A program made the position numbers and the translations under genes. From Arenicola marina (Eukaryota; Annelida; Polychaeta; Arenicolidae), in contig OZ025248.1 of NCBI GenBank assembly GCA_964019135.1, forward strand, positions 12,655,574-12,719,573: a DNA stretch of 64,000 nucleotides. The letters are read 5' to 3'. Positions 47,701 through 55,658 of the stretch are shown here, one piece after another (position 1 is the first letter of the stretch; each line of letters starts with the position of its first letter). The notes beneath the pieces are model-generated. The model was not told the DNA's origin, ran no database searches, and saw nothing but the letters and a program-made list of their open reading frames with translations.

Positions 47701-49364
47701 AGTAGCCCTGGAGACGGAGCGGTGGGGGGACGGAGGCCAGTAGCCGAGGAGACGGAGCGGTGGGGGGACGGAGCCAGTAGCCCTGGAGACGGAGCGGTGG
47801 GGGGACGGGGCCAGTAGCCCTGGAGACGGAGCGGTGGGGGGACGGGGCCAGTAGCCCTGGAGACGGAGCGGTGGGGGGACGGAGGCCAGTAGCCGTGGAG
47901 ACGGAGCGGTGGGGGGACGGAGCCAGTAGCCCTGGAGACGGCGCGGTGTGGAGACGGGGCCAGTAGCCGTGAAGACGGAGCGGTGGGGGGACGGGGCCAG
48001 TAGCTGTGGAGACGGAGCGGCGGGGGACGGGGCCAGTAGCCGTGGAGACGGAGCGGTGGGGGGACGGGGCCAGTAGCCGTGGAGACGGAGCGGTGGGGAA
48101 CGGAATCAGTAGCCCTGGAGACGGAGCGGTGTGGGGACGGGGCAAGTAGCCCTGGAGACGGAGCGGTGGGGGGACGGGGCCAGTAGCCCTGGAGACGGAG
48201 CGGTGGTGGGACAGAGCCAGTAGCCCTGGAGACGGGGCCAGTAGCCCTGGAGACGGAGCGGTGGGGGGACGGGGCCAGTAGCCCTGGAGACGGAGCGGTG
48301 GGGGGACGGAGCCAGTAGCCCTGGAGACGGGGCCAGTAGCCCTGGAGACGGAGCGGTGGGGGGACGGGGCCAGTAGCCCTGGAGACGGAGCGGTGGGGGG
48401 ACGGGGCCAGTAGCCCTGGAGACGGAGCGGTGGGGGGACGGAGCCAGTAGCCCTGGAGACGGAGCGGTGGGGGGACGGGGCCAGTAGCCCTGGAGACGGA
48501 GCGGTGGGGGGACGGGGCCAGTAGCCGTGGAGACGGAGCGGTGGGGGGACGGAGCCAGTAGCCCTGGAGACGGAGCAGTGGGGGGACGGGGCCAGTAGCC
48601 CTGGAGACGGAGCGGTAGTGGGACGGAGCCAGTAGCCCTGGAGACGGGGCCAGTAGCCCTGGAGACGGAGCGGTGGGGGGACGGGGCCAGTAGCCCTGGA
48701 GACGGAGCGGTGGGGGGACGGGGCCAGTAGCCCTGGAGACGGAGCGGTGGGGGGACGGAGCCAGTAGCCCTGGAGACGGGGCCAGTAGCCGTGGAGACGG
48801 AGCGGTGGGGGGACGGGGCCAGTAGCCCTGGAGACGGAGCGGTGGGGGGACGGGGCCAGTAGCCGTGTAGACTGATGTCGTGAGTTATTCACCAGCTGCA
48901 GGATGCCGACCTCTAGCGATCTATGGTGAGGTATCCACGGCTTATTGTCTTGGGGAGGTAACGGTTGTCAAAGTGTAATGTAATGTGTGTTATTCAATAA
49001 TGTTTAAGTGATAACGACAGGACTATGTTATGTATTTCTTAGCTTTCGTTTAGGCCCAAGGGATATCGAACATGCGTGAGCATATAATCACCGCTTCTGC
49101 TCAGTTTGCGATGGAAAATGTAACGTACATGTTCTTTCTATATGAAATGTAAGCCACTAGTTTTGTTTCCAGGTCCAAGGCAAGCGGGAGTTTTCCCCGC
49201 CAGACTTGATCGATCCCAGGTTAGACGCCCCGTCCAGCCCTGGATCCTCTCCCGCGGTGCGCCTCCTGCTGCTCGCCGGCTGTGGCGGCCTCATCTACTG
49301 GAAGTGGGATCAGGTCGCCGTCCGGATCAGTGATCTCTGGGAGATGCTCATTCCCAAGGGCTAG
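23797..49364 (+). CDS. ASZ1: GASZ: ankyrin repeat, SAM and basic leucine zipper domain-containing protein 1, complete, 12 exons
   Basis: The exons are 23797-24012, 27239-27629, 28008-28130, 36309-36423, 36796-36907, 37658-37792, 38260-38393, 38852-38984, 39280-39395, 39930-40050, 40217-40321 and 49173-49364. All are GT/AG with matching phases and total 630 residues (human 475). The ATG at 23797 (ACCATGGC) was chosen as the first in-frame ATG in good context. The N-terminus is acidic, then Asn/Gly/Ser-rich. Ankyrin repeats (about 185-360) include GWTALMYAA, SPLLYAAREG and QDTNGYT, matching human GWTPLMYAA, TPIMYAARDG and QDENGYT. A SAM domain (about 414-478) starts YGDLELFLSGLDL, where human has FGDLEVFLHGLGL. 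A probable coiled coil spans about 535-567. A tail anchor (about 596-612, VRLLLLAGCGGLIYW) is followed by a short amphipathic end. In mammals and flies GASZ sits on the mitochondrial outer membrane of germ cells, where it organises nuage and primary piRNA biogenesis. Introns 3 (8.2 kb) and 11 (8.9 kb) are almost entirely tandem repeat. Confidence 0.93.
24364..24810. mobile_element. 447-bp MITE with perfect 28-bp terminal inverted repeats
   Basis: The left end starts CTTGGCGCAAGTGCCCCCAG and the right end is the exact reverse complement over 28 bp. The interior is A+T-rich without coding potential. No clear target-site duplication was seen; both flanks carry a GTGGC but out of register. It lies in ASZ1 intron 1. 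Perfect TIRs suggest a fairly recent insertion. Confidence 0.75.
25323..25554 (+). repeat. Internal 116-bp tandem duplication in the pogo-like element
   Basis: Two copies begin TTAATTGTTTATACAAGCAG at 25323 and 25439. They share TTCACCTCTCCCTC and TCAAGTGTCACACCAGTGGC with a few substitutions. The duplication arose within the transposon. Confidence 0.8.
25699..25917 (+). pseudogene. Pogo-like transposase N-terminal DNA-binding domain, truncated
   Basis: The 72-codon frame starts MPGNRTSYDAAFKLKVIQHA and carries AEHFGLNEKQVREWKKRR. This is the helix-turn-helix domain seen at the N-terminus of many pogo-like transposases and of domesticated relatives such as POGK, where (R)SYDA-FKLKV and FGV-EK-VR-WRK are typical. 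After residue about 58 the frame runs into C-rich sequence and stops, so the CENP-B-type second helix and the DDE catalytic core are missing. It may bind the element's own ends if expressed, but no promoter is evident. Confidence 0.75.
26092..26376. mobile_element. 285-bp MITE-like element in ASZ1 intron 1
   Basis: The ends read CTGGGCTCGCGTTA (left) and TAGCGCGAGCCCAG (right), complementary with one mismatch. Inside are CGCCAAT/TTTGGCGA on the left and TTAGCCAAATTGGCTAA on the right. The arrangement matches the 20697-22325 element, so both probably belong to one family. Confidence 0.6.
26825..26920. repeat. 96-bp foldback hairpin
   Basis: The left arm (26825-26854, starting CATTTGATATAAGTAGGGCT) and right arm (26891-26920) are complementary at 26 or more of 30 positions, around a 36-nt loop. 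It lies in ASZ1 intron 1 and could be a tiny MITE. A hairpin RNA is possible but unsupported. Confidence 0.6.
26950..27027 (-). mobile_element. Pogo/Tigger-type transposon end, facing left
   Basis: Read on the minus strand it begins CAGTGGTCCCTGCATTATAT and continues CCCTCCATTATCCGGACTTT. It closely matches the end at 22554, and TA follows immediately outside (27028-27029). The inner boundary is arbitrary. Confidence 0.5.
28228..36262. repeat. 26-bp minisatellite, about 309 copies, filling ASZ1 intron 3
   Basis: The unit contains CCATTGATGACCGTATCATG and ends TCCTAG. Main variants are GACCGTA, GGCCGTA and GACTGTA in the middle, and a 24-bp form with GACTATCA that lacks two bases. Rare marker units (ATTAAGTGGCC, GATAATCG, ATGTGCTAG, CCAACGATG) reveal higher-order duplication. 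For example GATAATCG recurs at 33275/33431 and 34934/35090, an exact shift of 1659 bp. The array is flanked by ASZ1 exon 3 (ends 28130) and exon 4 (starts 36309). Identity between units is very high, which suggests recent expansion or active homogenisation. Confidence 0.95.
37815..37950 (+). repeat. Short array of about 30 bp after ASZ1 exon 6
   Basis: Three or four imperfect units carry CCAAGGTTGGGGGTCTTATG followed by AAGGCC. It begins 20 bp after the exon 6 donor and opens a misleading read-through frame. Confidence 0.65.
38510..38795 (+). repeat. 68-bp repeat, about four copies, in ASZ1 intron 7
   Basis: Units contain TTGCGTAAGAAGGAC, TGTTCAAAGACCCTTT and a GGGCATCGTTTCTT block, with GAGATA beginning near 38557, 38625, 38693 and 38760. 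Confidence 0.75.
40128..40212 (+). repeat. 22-bp repeat before ASZ1 exon 11
   Basis: Nearly four units of CCCTCGGTACACATTCGGTA end just upstream of the TTTCAG acceptor at 40211-40216, so the repeat forms part of the 3' splice region of intron 10. Confidence 0.7.
40395..48868. repeat. 37-bp G-rich minisatellite, about 229 copies, filling ASZ1 intron 11
   Basis: The unit contains CCAGTAGCCCTGGAGACGG, then AGCGGTGGGGGGACGGGG on the plus strand. Main variants are CCCTGG/CCGTGG and GACGGGGC/GACGGAGC; shortened units lacking the G-run occur mainly from 45,600 on. The plus strand, the non-template strand for ASZ1, is strongly G-rich. The minus strand has no stop codon in any frame of the unit, so very long proline/serine/arginine-rich frames appear (40292-44254 and 45260-48892). 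These follow from the repeat and are not a gene. Multi-unit blocks recur, for example the CTGGATACGGAGCGG marker near 41790, 42998, 43188, 43739 and 45150. Confidence 0.95.
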
Positions 49365-49924
49365 GCGCTCCCCGGGATTTTTCGTGGTGGTCTTCAAGGC
49401 GGGGTGTGAACGTAGTGATCCAGTGGCTCCGTCCTGGTGTGCGATATGAGAGAGCAGCACAGGATTACATCCGTGCAGTTATTTGTGACTTTGATTTTAG
49501 TCGGTTTCCCTTAATGCTTTATTCGCTGAACAGTTCCTACCCCCCCCCCCCCTTCCCTCCCTCCCTCCCTCCCTCCCCGCCGCACGTGTGTCACTTGGAT
49601 GAAGATAAGTTGTCTTATCCTCCACTATGATTTTGTTTAGTACGAATATTATTGTTCTATTATTGTGAGTCGATAGTTTGTGGACCTGTCGCACCAATCG
49701 AGATACTTAACTTTAAAGGCAGAGGTTCACTCAGTTGTTTCCTGATTACAGTGGCAAACATGGTTCAGTAGTATCGTATGAAATGAGTGCCTCAGTCGGC
49801 AAGTGTGATATAGATGTCTCCAGCTCTGTCGCCTTGTGATGGAAAATAAAGATTTTGACAAAGACAAAGAATACAAGAGTTTTTGTGAAGTGGTGAATAA
49901 CACTTCTTCCAAGATAGGCGATGT
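49365..49924 (+). other. ASZ1 3' UTR with polyadenylation signal
   Basis: An AATAAA hexamer at 49845-49850, 481 nt past the stop codon, is followed by a T/G-rich stretch (GAGTTTTTGTGAAGTGGTG), typical of a cleavage region. The UTR also contains a C-run and a (CCCT)n microsatellite at about 49541-49578. Confidence 0.65.
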
Positions 49925-49951
49925 GCCGCCACTGTACTGCACAGTGGCGGC
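49925..49951. repeat. Perfect 11-bp hairpin at the satellite's left edge
   Basis: GCCGCCACTGT and its exact complement ACAGTGGCGGC are separated by a 5-nt loop. It lies about 75 bp past the ASZ1 polyadenylation signal and directly before the first 28-bp satellite units. The right arm is itself part of a satellite unit, so it is probably an inverted-unit junction. Confidence 0.7.
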
Positions 49952-50100
49952 GTACAGTGACGGCGTACACTGACAGCGGACGACTAGCGTGCGTACACTG
50001 ACAGCGGACGACTAGCGTGCGTACAGCGACAGCGGACGACTAGCGTGCGTACAGCGACAGCGGACGACTAGCGTGCGTACAGTGACGGTGGAGGACTAAC
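49952..50100. repeat. First block of the 28-bp satellite
   Basis: Four to five units of TGACAGCGGACGACTAGCGT plus GCGTACA. The same unit dominates 51440-62450. A LINE tail separates this block from the main array. Confidence 0.85.
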
Positions 50101-50102
50101 TT

Positions 50103-50700
50103 GAAATGCGTTCTTTATTTGCACTATACAGGCCCGGGGCCCATGAGCACATATTGAGAAATACACAAAACGAGCGAACAGTAAACAAACATCAAAGACA
50201 TTAATCAAAAGAAAAGATATTACCCGGTATATTCTTTACGGGTTTTAACTGCATTATAGACGAAGGTTGCAAGATTTTGATCGAGTGTGATATTTGTTGT
50301 GTTCATGCAAGACACGAAATGATATTTACTTGGACTAGTTGGAACGTTAAGGTACTTTTCTCTCAGATGTTTATACAATGGACATACCATAAGGAAGTGG
50401 AATTCATCCTCTACTACACGGGTTCCTAAACTTAAAACAGTAACCGCAAATTCTATTTTCTCTAGGTTATATTCCTCTTTAAACATTCTATGTTTAGTTT
50501 ATGAGCTGAACAATGAAATCTAATTCTATGTTTTAATATTGGGACACGTGATAGGTATCTTTCAGGTTCCAAGATAGTTTTAAAGGAACAATACGTATCC
50601 AACTTGGATCATTCTGCTATGCTGGAAGACCATTCTTGGCACATGATATCATTAACACGTTGTTTAAAATACCTTGTTTAAGAGGAATAGAACCTAGAGA
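50103..50700 (-). mobile_element. Non-LTR retrotransposon 3' tail, broken
   Basis: Minus-strand reading gives the C-terminal tail of a reverse-transcriptase polyprotein. In order it reads QRVNDIMCQEW, ILEPERYLSRVPILKHRIRF, SAHKLNI, then, after a frameshift near 50445, RICGYC in one frame and VEDEFHFLMVCPLYKHLREK in another. The motif set SAHKLNIE, C-x2-C, VEDEFHFL-CP-Y--LR is standard for this region in many aquatic-animal LINEs. It is heavily 5'-truncated, with at least one internal stop and one frameshift. Plus-strand order is 3' end first. Confidence 0.8.
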
Positions 50701-50762
50701 AAATACAATTTGCGGTTACGGTTTGCGGTAACGGCGTACATCGACAGCAGAGGACTGGCGTG

Positions 50763-51372
50763 CGGCTTGGCTGGTGGGGCGGGACTTGGCTGAGGGGGCG
50801 GGGCTTGGCTGGTGGGGCGGGACTTGGCTGAGGGGGCGGGGCTTGGCTGGTGGGGCGGGGCTTGGCTGGTGGGGCGGGACTTGGCTGAGGGGGCGGGGCT
50901 TGGCTGGTGGGGCGGGACTTGGCTGAGGGGGCGGGGCTTGGCTGGTGGGGCGGGGCTTGGCTGGTGGGGCGGGACTTGGCTGAGGGGGCGGGGCTTGGCT
51001 GGTGGGGCGGGACTTGGCTGAGGGGGCGGGGCTTGGCTGGTGGGGCGGGGCTTGGCTGGTGGGGCGGGACTTGGCTGAGGGGGCGGGGCTTGGCTGGTGG
51101 GGCGGGACTTGGCTGAGGGGGCGGGGCTTGGCTGGTGGGGCGGGGCTTGGCTGGTGGGGCGGGACTTGGCTGAGGGGGCGGGGCTTGGCTGGTGGGGCGG
51201 GACTTGGCTGAGGGGGCGGGGCTTGGCTGGTGGGGCGGGGCTTGGCTGGTAGGGCGGGGCTTGGCTGGTGGGGCGGGACTTGGCAGAGGGGGCGGGGCTT
51301 GGCTGGTGGGGCGGGGCTTGGCTAGTGGGGTGGGACTTGGCGGAGGCGGCCGCTTGGCTGGCGGGGCGGAGC
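50763..51372. repeat. 19-bp GC-box array with a 95-bp higher-order unit
   Basis: About 32 units contain GCTTGGCTGGTGGGGCGGG or a GCTGAGGGGGCGGGG variant. Five units make a 95-bp block that repeats nearly exactly from about 50812 to 51286. Each unit carries GGGGCGGGG, the consensus for Sp/KLF factors. The reverse complement of this block (CCATGAAGCCCCGCCC) appears as the short C-rich module of each later satellite superunit, so this is an inverted, expanded copy. Confidence 0.9.
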
Positions 51373-53174
51373 TTCATGGCGTCTTGCACCGCCACTGTAC
51401 ACAAGCTAGTCGTCCGTTGTCACTGTACGCACGCTAGTCCTCCGCCGTCACTGTACGCCGTTAGTGACAGCAGACGACTAGCGTGCGTACAGTAACGGCA
51501 TACACTGACAGCGGACGACTAACGTGTGTACAGTGATTATAGCGGAAGACTAGCGTGCGTACAGTGAGAGCGTACAGTGACAGCGGAAGACTAGCGTGAG
51601 TACAATGACAGCAGAGGACAAGCGTGCGTACAGTGACAGCGGCAGACTAGCGTGCGTACAGTGACAGCGGAAGACTAGCGTGGGTACACTAACGGCGTAC
51701 AGGGACAGCGGAACACTAGCGTACGTACAGTGACAGCGGAAGACTAGCATGCGTACAGTAACGGCGTACAGTGACAGCGGAAGACTAGCGTGCGTAAAGT
51801 GACAGTGGGCGACTAGCGTGCGTAGTGACGGCGTACATCGACAGCAGAGGAATAGCGTGCGCCTTGGCTGGTGGGGCGGGACGGCTGAGGGGGCGGGGTT
51901 TGGCTCGTGGGGTGGAGCTTCATGGCGTCTTGCACCGCCACTGTGCGCACGCTGGTCGTCCGCCGTCACTGTACGCACGCTAGTTCTCCGCTGTCCATGT
52001 ACGCACGCTAGTCGCCCGCCGTCACTGTACGCCGTCAGTGACAGCGGACGACTAGCGTGCGTACAGTGACGGCGTGAAGTAACTGCGTATAGGGACGGCG
52101 GAGAACTAGCTTGCGTACAGTGACGGCGTGCAGTAACGGCGTACAGCGACGGCGTACAGTGACGGCGTGAAGTAACGGAGTACAGTGACGGCGTACATTG
52201 AGGTCGGAGGACTAGCATGCGTACAGTGACGGCGGAGGACTAGCGTGCGTACAGTGACGACGGAGGACAAGCGTGCGAACAGTGACGGCGTACATTGACG
52301 GCGGAGGACTAACGTGCGTATAGTGACGGCGGTGGACTAGTGTGCGTACAGTGACGCCGTACATTGACAGCGGAAGACAGCGTGTGCACAGTGACAGCGG
52401 ACGACTAGCGTGCGTACGTTGACGGCGTACAGTGACAGCGATGCGTTCGCATTTAGGTCGGCAAACCGCCAACTCGTATACTCCAGAGAGCTAGTCATAA
52501 TGCAAACGCCAGTGCTACCAAACGATGTTACTGACTAACTGTGGTTGCCATCAAACGTGCTTCGAGGTAACCGTGGTTGCCGCCAAATGTGCTTCGAGAT
52601 AACCGTGGTTGCCGCCAAATGTGCTTCGAGATAACCGTGGTTGCCACCAAACGTGTTTCGAGAGAACCGTGGTTGCCGCCAAACGTCTTTCGAGATGACC
52701 GTGGTTGCCACCAAACGTGGTTTGAGATAACAGCGGAGGATTAGCGTGCGTACAGTGATGGCGGACGACTAGTGGGCGTACAGTGATGGCGGACGACTAG
52801 CGTCCGTACAGTGACGGCGTACAGTAGCGGCGGACGACTAGCTCGCGTACTTTGACGGTGGAGGACCAGCGTGCGTACAGTAACGGCGTACAGTTGCAGC
52901 GGAGGACTAGCGTGCGTACAGTGATGGCGGACGACTAGTGGGCGTACAGTGATGGCGGACGACTAGCGTCCGTACAGTGACGGCGTACAGTAACGGCGGA
53001 CGACTAGCTCGCGTACTTTGACGGTGGAGGACCAGCGTGCGCACAGTAACGGCGTACAGTTGCAGCGGAGGACTAGCGTGCGTACAGTGACGGCGGACGA
53101 CTAGCGTGCGTTCAGTGACGGCGTACAGTGACAGCGGACGACTAGCGTGCGTACGTTGACGGCGTACAGTGACA

Positions 53175-53305
53175 GCGATGCGTTCGCCTTTAGGTGGGCA
53201 AACCGCCTACTCGCTTACTCCAAAGAGCTAGTCATAATGCAAACGCCAGTGCTACCAAAAGATGTTACTGACTAACCGTGGTGGCCATCAAACGTGTTTC
53301 GAGAT
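53175..53305 (+). repeat. Satellite core module (representative copy)
   Basis: It begins GCGATGCGTTCGCCTTTAGG, continues TGGGCAAACCGCC, then AGAGCTAGTCATAATGCAAA and CGCCAGTGCTACC, and runs into the 32-bp units. It contains ATGCAAAC, one base from the POU octamer ATGCAAAT. Copies across the array differ by only a few bases, unlike the more variable 28-bp blocks between them. Confidence 0.75.
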
Positions 53306-55658
53306 AACAGCGGAGGACTAGCGTGCGTACAGTAACGGCGTACGGTGGCAGCGGACGGCTAGCGTGCGTACAGTGATGTCGGACGACTAGCGGGCGTACA
53401 CTGATGGCGGACGACTAGCGGGCGTACAATGACGGTGCAAGACTCCATGAAGCCCCGCCCCACCAGCTTAGCCCCGCCTCACCAACCAAGCCCCGGGCAC
53501 TCAGCGAAGACCCCCCCCACCCCAGGATGAGCGGAGGACTAGCGTGCGTACAGGAACGGCGTACAGTGACAGCGGACGAATAGCGTGCATACAGTGACGG
53601 CGTACAGTAGCGGCGGACGACTAGCTCGCGTACTTTGACGGTGGAGGACCAGCGTGCGTACAGTAACGGCGTACAGTTGCAGCGGAGGACTAGCGTGCGT
53701 ACAGTGACAGCGGACGACTAGCGTGCGTTCAGTGACGGCGTGAAGTAACGGCGTACTGTAACGGCGGAGGACTGGCGTGCGTACAGTGACGGCGGAGAAC
53801 TAGCGTGCGTACAGTGACGCCGTACAGTGACGGCGTACATTGACGGCGGAGGACTAGCGTGCGTACAGTGACGGCGGAGGACTAGCGTGCGTACAGTAAC
53901 GGCGTGAAGTAACGGCGTACTGTGACGGCGGAGGACTGGCGTGCGTACAGTGACGACGTGAAATAACGGCGTACAGTGACGGCGTACATTAACGGCGGAG
54001 GACTAGCGTGCGTACAGTGACGGCGGAGAACTAGCGTGCGTACAGTGACGCCGTACATTGACCGCGGAGGACCAGCGTGTGTACAGTGACAGCGGACGAC
54101 TAGAGTGCGTACGTTGACGGCGTACAGTGACAGCGATGCGTTCGCCTTTAGGTGGGCACACCGCCAACTCGCTTACTCCAAAGAGCTAGTCATAATGCAA
54201 ACGCCAGTGCTACCTAAAGATGTTACTGAGTAACCGTGGTTGCCATCAAACGTGCTTCGACATAACCGTGGTTAACACCAAACGTGTTTCGAGATAACAG
54301 CGGAGGACTAGCGTGCGTACAGTAACGGCGTACGGTGGCAGCGGACGGCTAGCGTGCGTACAGTGATGGGGGACGACTAGCGGGCGTACATTGATGGCAG
54401 ACGACTAGCGTCCGTACAGTGACGGTGGATGACTAGCGGGCGTACAATGACGGTGCAAGACTCCATGAAGCCCCGCCCAACTAGCTTAGCCCCGCACCGT
54501 CAGCCAAGCCCCGGCCCCCTAGCGAAACCCCGGCCCCCTAGCGAAGCCCCGCCTCACCAACAAAGCCCCGCGCACTCAACGAAACCCAACCCCCCCCCCC
54601 CCCGCCCCCACCCGATCAACACATTGACAGCGGACGACTAGCGTGCGTGCAGTGACGGCGTACAGGATGAGCGGACGACTAGCGTGCGTACAGTAACGGC
54701 GTACAGTGACAGCGGACGACTAGCGTGCATACAGTGACGGCGTACAGTAGCGGCGGACGACTAGCTCGCGTACTTTGACGGTGGAGGACCAGCGTGCGTA
54801 AAGTAACGACGTACAGTTGCAGCGGAGGACCAGCGTGCGTACAGTGACAGCGGACGACTAGCGTGCGTACGTTGGCAGCGTACAGTGACAGCGATACGTT
54901 CGCCTTTAGGTGGGCAAACCGCCTACTCGCTTACTCGAAATAGCTAGTCATAATGCAAACGCTAGTGCTACCAAACGATGTTACTGAATAACCGTGGTTG
55001 CCAGTCGCCTAGTCGCCCGCCGTCACTGTACGCCGTCAGTGACAGCGGACTACTAACGTGCGTACAGTAACGGCGTACAGTGACGGCGGGCGACTTACGT
55101 GTGTACAGAGACAGCGGACGACTAGCGTGTGTACAGTGACAGCGGAAGACTAGCGTGCGTACAGTGAGAGCGGAGGACTAGCGTGTGTAGAGACGGCGTA
55201 CTGTGACAGCGGAGGACTAGCGTGCGTTCAGTGACGGCGTACAGTGACAGCGGACGATTAGCGTGCGTACAGTGACGGCGTGAAATAACGGCTTACAGTG
55301 ACGGCGGAGGACTAGCGTGCGTACAGTGACGACATGAAGTAACGGCGTACAGTGACGGCGTACATTAACGGCGAAGGACTGGCGTACGTACAGTGACGGC
55401 GGAGAACTAGCGTGCGTACAGTCACGGCGTACAGTTGCAGCGGCAGACTAGCGTGCGTACAGTGACAGCGGATGACTAGCGTGCATACGTTGACGGCGTA
55501 CAGTGACAGCGATGCGTTCGCCTTTGGGTGGGCAAGCCGCCTACTCGCTTACTCCATAGAGCTAGTCATAATGCAAACGCCATTGCTACCAAACGATGTT
55601 ACTGACTAACCGTGGTTGCCATCAAACCTGCTTCGAGATAACCGTGGTTGCCGCCAAA

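Noticed and set aside
50812..51437. Repeated 69-codon Gly/Trp-rich frames
   Set aside because: They are the 95-bp higher-order unit of the 19-bp GC-box array read in frame; no gene features.
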